Assembly: GCA_004794785.1 (NCBI GenBank)
Contig: SJOL01006486.1
Coordinates: 751,586 to 815,585 of the forward strand
Reading direction: 5' to 3'
DNA: 64,000 bases
Source of the DNA: Opisthorchis felineus
Taxonomy: Eukaryota > Platyhelminthes > Trematoda > Opisthorchiida > Opisthorchiidae
Part shown: piece by piece, positions 55,211-64,000 of the stretch
Numbering within the stretch: the stretch's first letter is position 1
Layout: each line of letters begins with the position of its first letter
Program-made: the position numbers and the translations under genes
Notes under the pieces: generated by a model
Database searches by the model: none
Told to the model about the DNA's origin: nothing
What the model saw: the letters and a program-made list of their open reading frames with translations, nothing else

Positions 55211-56750
55211 TGGACTCAGAGTTGAGACTGTTGCTTCACTTCACTATTAAGAGGCTGCCTTCTTCTGTCACTCACCCCATACAATTTCTCCATTTAAGTT
55301 CAACCGGCTTTATTATATATCTATCGCTGTTTGCAGAATCTACCTTTTTTCGTTCTGTTTTGCCGACAACAATCCTTAGGAAGCGTCGCCAGATCTCCTC
55401 TAATTCGTAACATCTACCTGTACGCAAACTGATTTACTGTTCAAATCGCTCCATATTTGAGTTTATGCGAACTCACTTTTCGCGGGCCTAAAGGTTTGTA
55501 CGAAAGGGATGGATTGCCTAACAATGATGTACACACAACCTTGCTCGCGGTGACCAGAGAACCACAACGCTCCGAATTCTAACCTCATCAAAACGGGAAT
55601 CTAGAGCGTTTGGAGTTTGCTCGCTGTCATAGAAAAGTGCAACAGCTTCTTATGTGGAGCATACCGCAAACAGCCACTCTCAGAGAAACTTCTACAGCGT
55701 CCCAGATTGCGAAAGACCGCAGGAAACCTGGAACTCTTGTATCACATTGATGTCTGGGAAGGTAACCTACTCGTTTGAAGCAGTTATTTCAAACCCAGTT
55801 ACATTATGGTGATTCGCACACAAGCACGAGGGTACGAAAAATTCCGGAAATGTTGAAGCCACATGCTACTTTTTATCTGGCTTGAGGAACCATGTAGTAC
55901 CTAAGTCGACATCGATCAGGAGCGCTGTCCCCGGGACTGAAATTTGAAATCGCGCCAAGTGGAACTGACTAAACTCCCAAAGCAACCACCTCGGGGAACT
56001 TCAGATTCATGCTTCAATTACTGAATGATGTTAGTAATCGTCTGTGGTTCTATCCGATTCACTGAAACTGTGCTGCCGAAGGAACAGAATGAAGCTAAAA
56101 ACAGCCGGTATATACACTATACTGAAACCAGGCCAAGGACCCGGTGCCGTAATAGTAAATATGTAAACAGTAAATAACGCAGATCACGTATCCAAACTCA
56201 ATGACTTCAGCCGATAGTGCCACACTTTTGTCTAGGCGAACACCCGGATAGCGTATTATTGGTAGAAGCACAAGTCAGACCTCTGACATCTCTCAACCCC
56301 CAAAGACCCATAAGCCCTGTGTACCCATTCCTGCAATTTCACCTACAGATAGCTCACTTTATCATCCTTCAGCTGCATAGATGGTAGGTATTCTTGAAGA
56401 CTGTCAAAACAACCCTATGAACACTGAGTAAGGACAATCGCAGACTTTGCCCTGCCCAGAACACACTAATGTTTCATAAAATCATGTGTTCGTTTGATGT
56501 TCTTACCTACTTCTCTCCTGCTTAGAATTTGAATTTTTGAACGACTAGCTCTAACTCCAATCAGGTCTCCTCAAGCTCCTCAAAGAACATATTCAACTAT
56601 AGACCAAGGATGTGAAGGTTTTTCCAGGGCACAAACTGTAGGCTAGTCGATGGGATCACTATGTGAGGTGTTTTTGGAGTGAACGTGAGAGAAAATGTGG
56701 TGACCGAGCCTGAGCAATCGGCAGAAGCTGACAAACAACAAACACGTTTA
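54140..56750. other. No gene confidently recognised
   Basis: Only short frames and the TA microsatellite at 55173-55209. Nothing else was recognised. Confidence 0.3.
55173..55209. repeat. (TA)n microsatellite
   Basis: An uninterrupted alternating TA run of about 37 bases. Confidence 0.97.
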
Positions 56751-57089
56751 ATAAGAGACAATTGGACAACATTTCACTTGTTACATGCAACGAAAGACGT
56801 ACTGACCTAAATCTCTGCACCAAAAACATTTTAGTCACTTGTGAGCCTGAAAAAGACTTCATTTTTGGACGTCCTGATCATTATTGGAGAAACCGACAAC
56901 ACTGCTGTTGTGGTGGAAACCTACCTGGATTAGAGAGTACCCGGACTTTACGAGCTTCTGCACATTACACCACCGAGCCTCGATTCCCAAAGACCAGGAG
57001 TGATGTGCACTCAGAGTAACCTTGTTGTGAAAAGTGATGCGGTCAAACAAATATTCATACACATCTTTCCGATCGGTAAACCAAAAGTA

Positions 57090-57400
57090 CCAAACACAGC
57101 ACCAAAGAAGTGCATTTACATTGATGTCCCTTACACTGGTAATCATGCTCCCTGCCTGTTCAACAGATGTTAAACATATCCCAGCACAACCGTACAAAAG
57201 CATATACGCGGGCTACGCCATAACAGCCAATCAAATCATCAACGTCAGTTTTACCTAAGGGTGATTGCATTTACCAGTTCACCGCAGACGGTGATGAAGC
57301 TCGAGTGAGAAGGCACATTTCCAAAACAGTTCGTGCACCGTCAGTTGACCCTAAATCAGCTTTGGTAGAATCCATCGATCGCCAGGCAAGCTGGGTGACA
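57090..57400 (+). pseudogene. Penelope-like element polymerase remnant (frameshifted)
   Basis: One + frame reads PKKCIYIDVPYTGNHAPCLF. After a frame change comes PYKSIYAGYAITANQIINVS, then after another KGDCIYQFTADGDEARVR. Penelope-like polymerases end with a block KK-x-VY-x-LPY-x-G...TY-x-AAK...(K)D...CIYQFTC leading into the GIY-YIG endonuclease. The order and spacing match, while the Cys of the last motif and the frames are broken. The similarity was judged by eye. Confidence 0.4.
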
Positions 57401-57824
57401 GGATGAAAAGCCGAATCCCATTCATTGTTCCAGGTTCTAGTACCAGGTGAATGGTTTAACAGACTGAATTATCTTGAGGAAAGAGTGGCTAACTATTTCA
57501 AGGTTGTACTGTACGGGCTGAAATACTTAAGGGTTTCTTAAGACTATCTTAGTCTTATTGATTGGTCACGTTATTTTAGGCCTATAAAGATGTGAAGCAC
57601 GTCGTAAACCAGCTTATTACTATTGTAAACAGGTTTTGATGGAAGAGCCTATGCAGTGGACTCATATGGCCACACTGTTGTCCCTCTTACACTGCAGTTG
57701 AACAACTTTGTACTGTATTAGGATAGTAGGAATAAACCTTGGTCGCTAAGGTGTCGCACTAAAACTATATTTAAAATGCTGACTGTGATAGAACTCTTCT
57801 GTGGTTCCCAAAAATGAACTTGAG

Positions 57825-58010
57825 ATGGCTCAGTGGTTAAGGCACGAACCTACTTAATAGAAGGTCTGTGGTTCGACCCAACTTCAGCATCCCGACTGTT
57901 CCAATCTAGCCTTGAGCAACGTGGCAGTATCTCAGCCTTCTTGCCTCCATCGGGCAGCATGGTAGCTAGGTAACGGAAGGGCATTACAGCTGGACGATTA
58001 TTATTTATTA
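57825..58010 (+). mobile_element. tRNA-derived SINE, family S1, copy 3
   Basis: It matches copies 1 and 2: gagatggctcagtggttaag, a B box (ggttcgaccc) with one base missing, ggcagtatctcagcc, and a tail of attattatttatta. It is the most diverged of the three by eye. Confidence 0.8.
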
Positions 58011-59479
58011 TATCAGTGACTTCCACTTTGTCTAGTTTAGTTGTATGAAGAAAAGCATGATGGAGAACACAGAGGGAATATGGATATCACCAGTTTCCTA
58101 CAATACAGGCATCGAAACCGAGCACCGGGATTCTTAACACGGTCATCAGATCATTCGTCTGCCATGAACACCTGAAAAAGAATGGCGGATAGTAAAGCTT
58201 CCTTACGTAAAGATCACCTTCACCTCGCTACTCAAACACACAGGGTATGTCGGATAAGTTTATTCAGACCAGTTCGGGCACAGAGGTATACATCGATGGC
58301 ATTGAAAACGATACAGGTGTCCTGCGCTGCGGAGATAATCCCCTAAAAGCGGCAACAGTTTGTTTGCCCCCCAAAAGTTTCTGCTGAGAGGTATGTCTCC
58401 CGAGGAAAGCATATTTCGTCTGTCCTCCATGGTGATCTCTCTAGGGATGGTGAACTGTATTCGGCACGCACCATTAGGAAAACCCCAGTATATAAATAAA
58501 AAGCGAAAGGAAAGAACAACTGACCCGTTTTATAGATTTCGAAATGGTACAACCCAACTTTTAACACTATCATGTATATGGACATAATGATATCAGATAT
58601 AAATGCAAGGTTACACTGGCACCCGAAAGTCAATTAAAGTGTATCGCTCAGTACTGATTGAATGAAGAGGTCAATTAAGCGAGCTCGGTGGTTGTACAGC
58701 TAACAGAGCAACAAAATAATGAATGATGAAAGAAATGAAATTCAACAAGAAATGCAGGAGACAAAATGTAACTAGCTTAGGAGAAAGTCGGCGAAAAAAG
58801 AACGTAAATTAGGCACGTTTATCAATATTAATTTCATAGAATATTATGCGAGAAGCCGGGAAGGAACAACAGTGCCGACTCCGTAAAAAATGCAACCCGA
58901 TGAAAAAGATAGCTCAGATAAATGCAGTCCTGAAAAACAGGTGACGATCAAAGGTTGCAAGCTCAACGGGAATGCGGGAATGCGTAAAGATCGATATTCC
59001 AGAAAGGAAAAACATAACGGAGCTTGTGTCGCTCTAGCAAATCAGAAAATACAGTTCGGATCGATCGACGGATCACGCTTATGACGATACTGAAGCGCCA
59101 ACCACACGCCAGCAAGCTGCAAATGCAACAAAAGAAAAGACCAAAAATATGGTCCTTTAATATCGGACCGGGGCTCGTAAGGGCTTGCGAGGAAGGAAAT
59201 TGTGATTAATGATTATCAATCGACCTCCGTAAACGGCTAATAAAATCACTTTGTCGAACTAACAGTCCGCCAATAAGCACCAGCTGTTTGAAAAAAGAAC
59301 GATAATCCGGATTTCGTAAAACATCCAAGCCTACGTTTTGTGATCAACACTTCATTTCGTACGGGAAGCTAGCAACCAGAGTGGCGAAGGCCCGTATACG
59401 ATATCGTCCAACACAACCCACGACAGAATCGAATGACATCATGTTATTCCATTCCCAGAACATTGGCACCTTACAGATG

Positions 59480-59640
59480 AATGAATGTAACAAATGTACA
59501 TCCAATGGAGATTTTGTCCTGTAAGTGAAACCAGTATGCGCGGTGCTGATGATTCCCAATAAACATGAAACACCTGTACACTGCTTCTCGGATTTTCAGC
59601 ATGGATTGGCTTCATTTACAAGATGAAATCTCCATCGGAA
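59480..59640 (+). mobile_element. SINE family H2, copy 3, with intact hammerhead core bases
   Basis: CTGATGA (59546-59552), GAAAC (59567-59571) and the cleavage triplet GTA (59576-59578) are all present. Stem I gcggtg (59540-59545) pairs with cactgc (59579-59584) with one wobble. Stem II (between 59553 and 59566) is eroded. The tail ggcttcatttacaagatg, then aaatctccat follows. Just upstream, ggagattttgtcctgtaag is the tail in inverse orientation, so the region folds back on itself. No tRNA-like head was seen. Confidence 0.6.
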
Positions 59641-59847
59641 ATCCCCAAATTTCCTCACGTCCACTTCCAAAGTTTTAGCCCCCAAGTATTTTCAGGAGAC
59701 ACCAAAAACGGGAAAATGGTCGTCCCTATTTTTAACCTGACACTTGCATCTGATAGGGACAAACGGACTAGCTCTCGTGCGAAGCACAGGTGAATGTTTA
59801 CGAAAGCAGTACTTGGTGTGCGATCCTACGTGGATTCCGTTTACTAC

Positions 59848-60016
59848 GTGACAACACACAACATGACATAGCAATGATGTTGGTGATCCTTATAATACCT
59901 GGACTGACAACCTTGAAACGTTGAACAATGTGCACCGCAATGGTCCACTGTGAACGTCCGTAAATAAATAGCATGCAGAACACAAGTCCGTTTGTTCTCC
60001 ACGGTGCACCAATCCA
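59848..60016 (-). CDS. Possible PAN/Apple-like exon
   Basis: The minus-strand frame contains VENKRTC and then FTVDHCGAHCSTFQGCQSRY, followed by HHCYV. Four cysteines spaced C-x3-C-x5-C...C with aromatic residues follow the PAN/Apple pattern (x-x-x-C-x-x-x-C...C-x-x-x-x-Y...C). The acceptor (ttatggcgtcag) and donor (gtcac|gtagta) are weak. Other minus frames overlap. It lies downstream of the tetraspanin on the same strand and would be a separate extracellular-domain gene. Confidence 0.22.
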
Positions 60017-60424
60017 CTGACGCCATAACAGCGAAGCCCACTGGGTGCAAGCTCTATACAGCAGCCGAGTAGGACAGTAGTTTGTCCGGTGTGACACTGA
60101 CCTTTCGCAGCCCTCAATACGGTTGGCCTTGACCAACGAAGCAGCACAAATACGTCAACATGTTTTTCACGACTAAAGCATGTTCCGCCCAAAGCCTTTA
60201 TCATATTGGTAAGAGAGTGAAAATCCCTAACTTTCAGGAACTGAAGTTTACATCATTAGGAAGCATCCTGGGGATCCCAGGGATATGTTCCGAATCCTTG
60301 AATAATCCGGGTAGACACAAGAAACTAGCGCCGTGAAACGACAAACAGCTCATCTGAAGGAGTTGAAGAACAGTATATTGACCAGTCTTTGATTAGCCAC
60401 ATTGGTAATGCTCCAGTATGCCAT

Positions 60425-60470
60425 TGACTCCTTGATAAAGGCCACCCTCGGTGATCGAAACGTCGAACAG
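60425..60470 (+). ncRNA. Degenerate Penelope-type hammerhead motif
   Basis: ttgataa (60432-60438) stands at the CTGATGA position with two changes. It is followed by stem II ggccacc/ggtgatc around ctc (one mismatch, one wobble), then GAAAC (60457-60461) and GTC (60462-60464). The form AAGGCC...GAAACGTC is common in hammerheads of Penelope-like elements. Stem I is not convincing, so it is probably a relic. Confidence 0.4.
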
Positions 60471-60936
60471 TTTCACTTAACATATTTGCTGTGTCATCAC
60501 CAGAATTCTCACTTTTGGTTAGTATACTCTGCTGCTAACAAGCAATGTAGGGTCGCTTATATAAAAAGCGATTTTGAATTCCATTTTTCACTACAAGTGT
60601 AAGGAGGAAAGCCCTTTGCCTCGGAGTTGTTTATTAGGAAAACGCCAACTAAACAGTTACGGACTATTGGACAGGAAAGTCAAACTCTCATTTGCACGTT
60701 GTTTTTAAAAACTGAATATCCGTCTTCTTCTTGAACGCGTCTTCTTGAACTCTTCTGGATATTCATTGACTATCACACAATTGCAAGCGAAAACTGCAAA
60801 ATAGTTCCACAAATTCCGTAATAAATCCCACCATCCATTAGATCAAGGCGGAGTTACGAGAACACACATACTACTCGCATGCCTCATCAGCAGTATCCAC
60901 CGTTACACAAGTAGACTCATTCATACTCATTCATCA

Positions 60937-61212
60937 TCAACGTTGATGTCCCCAAGTCAGAAAACAAAACGATCTATCGAGAAATTCAGCAACTTTCACA
61001 AATTCATGGCTATAATACGTAAATACATGGGCTACAAAGCGTCGAATGACGATATACTGGCTGAAACCTGAAATTGGAGGGCCAGAACATAGCACTGCCT
61101 TACAGTGTTGTGCAACAGAGGCACCCGCTCCTACATATCCACCGCGTAAGTTGTCCGGCACTATTCGTAACCTATATCCATAAGAATATAAAAATGTTAC
61201 ACCAGATGAGGA
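60937..61212 (-). CDS. Tetraspanin terminal exon (tentative)
   Basis: An acceptor at tttgtgcttacag opens a phase-0 frame [16 protein letters not shown], which can complete TM4 and gives a 91-residue end, much longer than the ~20-residue tail of TSPAN13. Two alternatives exist. One is an acceptor at catctcatag (about 61311), also phase 0. The other is no splicing at 61352: the exon frame stays open to 61197 and reads [20 protein letters not shown], itself hydrophobic. The strong gtgagt donor argues for splicing. Confidence 0.4.
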   Translation of the reverse strand, partial: SSSGVTFLYSYGYRLRIVPDNLRGGYVGAGASVAQHCKAVLCSGPPISGFSQYIVIRRFVAHVFTYYSHEFVKVAEFLDRSFCFLTWGHQR

Positions 61213-62963
61213 CTGTAAGCACAAAGGATGGCAATCCACGAAAAACTTTCTTTCTCTTTTGCAAATGAATGGGTACAAAATTTGTAGGGAGTAAAAAGGC
61301 GAGCTATGAGATGAAACACAAAACAAAACAAACAAAACCGAAAACCACTCACCTCGACCAGGCTAAAGAACAAGCCCACCGTCCCTGTGACACGAATCCC
61401 ACGCTCCAATTTCTGCTCCACTACGGACCAGCACGTTACGGTGCAAGGGCACGTCCGTGGAATGGACGAATTTGTGTGACCGGTGCAACAATCCGCCTGA
61501 CGGCCTTGATCGCCTTCACAACAAGAAAGCTGTGCATCCAAAGAAAATAAATAAAGGTGGGTTGTAGGCAATCATTCAAGCCTCTCAATCAATTTAGTAG
61601 ACTACCGTAAAGTTATATCGCTTCGAAGCGTAGTTGCATTTCCTTGAAGAAACAATATCCATAAGGTTGCTGAAAACTCTTCGACAGCCCTTCTTGGGAC
61701 TCATCAGGTTGTCGAAGACCCAGAGTTTCTGTCAACCTTACGTCCTATTTAAACCCAAATTGGATACAACTCGCAGAATACACTCAACTGCACGCTAATT
61801 TAGTCTCATCATTAGTCCATTATTAATTTTATGTAGCTTTCCACTCTGTTTAACTTACTCCTACGTGGGCATATGACAGCTCTGTGATCGTCATATATCG
61901 CAGTTCCCCACGCTCGATAATCGGCAGCGATACTTGCGCACACAGTATTCCCAATGAACACACAGTTCCTTTAGATACGGAGCAACTGACGGACACGAGG
62001 TCACTCGGCTTTTCCTTCGAGTTTTCTTCCGGCTTTGTACAACCACACGCATATGGCACAGCAACAGAGGAAGGTTACCCGAATGTTTACGACAGAGACA
62101 TGACCGAATTCCGAAAAAGCACAAAAACGCACAGTCTTTCCTCCTTGTGGGGACTCATTAAAAAGTAGACAACTCGTCAAAACTGGACTTCAGTAATGGG
62201 CTCCTATGGTTTTTGAAGGCGTATTTCACGATGTAGTTTGTACGAAAAAGTGTAACACGAAGTAAGCTAAGCCTTTGAATCAGTACTAATCCCATTCTTC
62301 CTAAAGTCGCTGAGATAGTTAGAGTGGCCAGCCCAACTACTGTCAATCCAGAAAACGATATCGAAAAGACAGTAGCAACGAAACGGTATCGAATAAATGG
62401 GGGTATCGTAACAAAGGACAACCAAGTAGAACATGATATTGCTAGCTAACAAAGTGACCCTGTGAGTAAGGAATAAAACCAAAAATAAGTTGCTCAAAGT
62501 AGACAATTATACCAAGAAAAACCGAGTGAGAAGCGTCGACATGTGAATTACGTAAGCAGAACTCGATAAAAGATGAGCAATTAATTGTCCCTGTAACACA
62601 AGAACGGGGGGCTACTGAAATGTACACATCCCTCAATCACAGTGATATCCCTTCGAGTACCATAAATAGTTCAACAGTATGTTTGTAAGAAACCGTAATA
62701 TTTATCTTGTGCAATCAATCTAGCGTTCGTCAACCCACCTCAGAGAAGTGACATGGTGGGCATCCCATTGGATGGTCATGTGGAAGATCAACACGACGAA
62801 ATCCGCAACATTGGAATGTACGCATCATGTCGATTTTTGTGGCATTAGTGCTCTTTTGCCAAGCGGCCTCCACAATTGTTCGCTGGTCGGAGGTGCTCAG
62901 TGTTAGGCAGGCACAGGCAACAGAAAATTGGATCAGAAACAGACTGAAAAGGAGGACAATGTA
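60937..62963 (-). CDS. Tetraspanin, TSPAN13/TSPAN31-like, 3' half (3 exons)
   Basis: Tetraspanins are four-pass membrane proteins that organise membrane microdomains. Minus-strand exons 62963-62739, 61529-61353 and 61212-60937 join in phase 0 throughout (225 codons plus stop). TM3 is [20 protein letters not shown], close to the TSPAN13 TM3 ending FIVQFSVSCACL. The large extracellular loop has AAWQKS (TSPAN13: EVGWNN), [12 protein letters not shown] with the hallmark CCG, and then CPPC, SCCEGD and further Cys pairs. TM4 begins [13 protein letters not shown] (TSPAN13: FVGGIGLFFSFTE). The exons for TM1 and TM2 were not found in 62966-64000 and probably lie beyond the window. The subfamily call rests on CCGFR and FF-S-x-x-E; it is strong for tetraspanin, good for the TSPAN13/31 group. 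Confidence 0.85.
61353..61529 (-). CDS. Tetraspanin exon: second part of large loop and start of TM4
   Basis: The acceptor is tttattttctttggatgcacag and the donor gtcgag|gtgagt; 59 codons, phase 0 both ends. Eight cysteines lie in the loop part ([20 protein letters not shown]) before [20 protein letters not shown]. Confidence 0.83.
61640..61815 (-). repeat. H1 repeat with deleted hammerhead catalytic strand
   Basis: It contains cataaggttgctgaaaactc, cttcgacagcccttcttggg, actcatcagg and gtcaaccttacgtcc. About 15 bases that would encode GAAAC, stem III and GTC on the minus strand are missing between cagccc and ttcttgg. It lies about 70 bp upstream (in the tetraspanin's sense) of the 61529 exon's intron side, inside the tetraspanin intron. 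Confidence 0.75.
61884..62168 (+). other. Unassigned 94-codon + frame inside tetraspanin intron
   Basis: The frame includes [15 protein letters not shown] and [18 protein letters not shown] and ends with a stop. A possible acceptor (atatatcgcag) lies at its start. No family recognised; it may be a nested exon or chance. Confidence 0.15.
62739..62963 (-). CDS. Tetraspanin exon: TM3 and first part of large loop
   Basis: The acceptor tgactcagatttccttgcag is strong and the donor tctgag|gtgggt good; 75 codons, phase 0 both ends. It carries TM3, the AAWQKS and CCGFRRVD motifs and [11 protein letters not shown]. Confidence 0.85.
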
Positions 62964-63479
62964 CTGCAAGGAAATCTGAGTCAAGAAAAGACGCCGGGTT
63001 ACTGCTCTTAAATGGAGAATGAAGGTAATGAGCCAAGACGCAGCATCTGCTATGTAGCACAGGCTGACAACTGATCCCAATTAGGGAGTCTTGGTTCATC
63101 AAAATGCTCACCGTATGGAAGATTACTCAATCATCCTCACATTCAACAAGAAAAACAACACAGATGGCGGCAGAAGCAGTGTTGATACTGATGCCTCATT
63201 ACCGTGCAATCACAAATGCGTCACGCTGATTGACGCACAGGTTAAGAAACGGGCGCACGTACTTTTCACCAACAACCCATAGCACCCAGTTTATTCTATT
63301 CCAAGTCCATAACTGATCCATCCAAACAAGCTGAGGAACCCAAAAGTCTGTTTTTGAGGTTCATCAATCCTGACTTCTCCCCCGTTCCTGTCAAGAACTC
63401 TGACCACACAAGTCCAATATTTTGACGGTACGAGATTGGAAGATTTCAATCACGATTTCGTCCCGCAAGTAAAGTTAAT

Positions 63480-63650
63480 CTATATCGAGAAACCGAAAAG
63501 CACTGTGCAACTGTTTTATCCTTGTTTGAGATCATCAGCAGTGAATATTCCACGAATCTCTAGGGTGATTCGAACTTGCAACCTCCCGCCTAGTAGTTGA
63601 ACACTAAACCGTTTGACCATGGGTAGCCGATCAGCAGTGTGATTAACTCT
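63480..63650 (-). mobile_element. SINE family H2, copy 4, tRNA-like head plus hammerhead-like body
   Basis: On the minus strand a head with tgcaagttcgaatcacc (B box) and catggtcaaacggtttagtg (A-box region) precedes the body. The body has stem I CACTG (63543-63539), core CTGATGA (63538-63532), a weak stem II tct/gga, TAAAAC in place of GAAAC, and CAGTG (63505-63501) closing stem I. This gives the order promoter, then hammerhead, as in the schistosome SM-alpha SINE. Confidence 0.65.
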
Positions 63651-64000
63651 CAGCTTGGACAACAATTTTGCACTGTGTGTTGTGGTCTAGTGATTGTTCG
63701 AACACAAAAGCGACACCTTAATCCAGAGGTTTGGAGTCACGAACTACATGAAACTCCGACAAGTTGGTTGCCATTTCATGTCTAAAGATGGTGCAAAGTG
63801 TCGACGAACAAGATGTACTTAAGTCCGCATACTTCCTATCGGTTATAAGAAGTTGTGGGCCGAGACTATCAACGTTGACTGTCTACACCCAGCTAAGTTC
63901 ACATGGACCCATAAAATTGTTACCAAAACAATCACAACTTCAGTGCACACTTCCGAACACAATATCTTGATCGAATAAAAACCTTGGTCATAACCCTGAA

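Noticed and set aside
60880..60920. Additional hammerhead at the minus-strand CTGATGA near 60890
   Set aside because: No GAAA strand or closable stem II follows.
62267..62506. Hydrophobic minus-strand frames in the tetraspanin intron as extra tetraspanin exons
   Set aside because: The loop exons at 62739 and 61529 join in phase and align with TSPAN13 without a gap, so no exon is needed between them.

Overview
The window is eukaryotic genomic DNA. Genes are split by GT-AG introns, most long reading frames are chance, and interspersed repeats are dense. The repeats (tRNA-headed SINEs, hammerhead-ribozyme repeats, decayed Penelope-like and Gypsy fragments), the roughly balanced base composition and the gene families suggest a flatworm, most likely a digenean fluke. 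That assignment is inference; no taxon-specific sequence was checked.

1.5-19.5 kb (+ strand): the 3' two-thirds of a Groucho/TLE transcriptional co-repressor. Eight exons can be chained in one uninterrupted frame of 623 codons plus stop (1505-1608, 3826-4086, 5591-5637, 7516-7981, 14282-14430, 16428-16599, 18534-19073, 19327-19461). The last five encode the WD40 propeller and are secure. The first three (Ser/Pro/Gly linker) rest on splice sites, phase and weak similarity. The N-terminal Q domain lies upstream of the window. Three propeller loops carry large Ser/Gly-rich insertions.

19.5-26 kb: a pyrimidine-rich probable 3' UTR, a SINE, unassigned sequence, then a hammerhead repeat followed by a perfect 67-bp inverted repeat.

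26.9-33.2 kb (- strand): a probable secreted or membrane gene with one CUB domain spread over three phase-compatible exons (33175-33022, 32370-32207, 31215-31093), plus weaker candidate exons downstream.

33-60.9 kb: mostly repeat-rich sequence without a recognisable gene. It holds more hammerhead repeats, a Gypsy retropepsin remnant (53.6 kb), a Penelope-like reverse-transcriptase remnant (57.1-57.4 kb) and a possible PAN-domain exon (59.9 kb, -).

60.9-63.0 kb (- strand): the 3' half of a tetraspanin of the TSPAN13/TSPAN31 type, with the large extracellular loop in two secure exons and the last membrane segment in a less certain third.

The most interesting feature is the number of hammerhead ribozyme-like motifs. 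Family H1 is a ~280-bp repeat that runs head-to-tail and carries an antisense hammerhead; one copy (25673-25771) has a complete core and a closing 10-bp perfect stem. Family H2 is a tRNA-headed SINE with a hammerhead in its body, like the schistosome SM-alpha element. A third type at 60.4 kb resembles hammerheads of Penelope-like elements.
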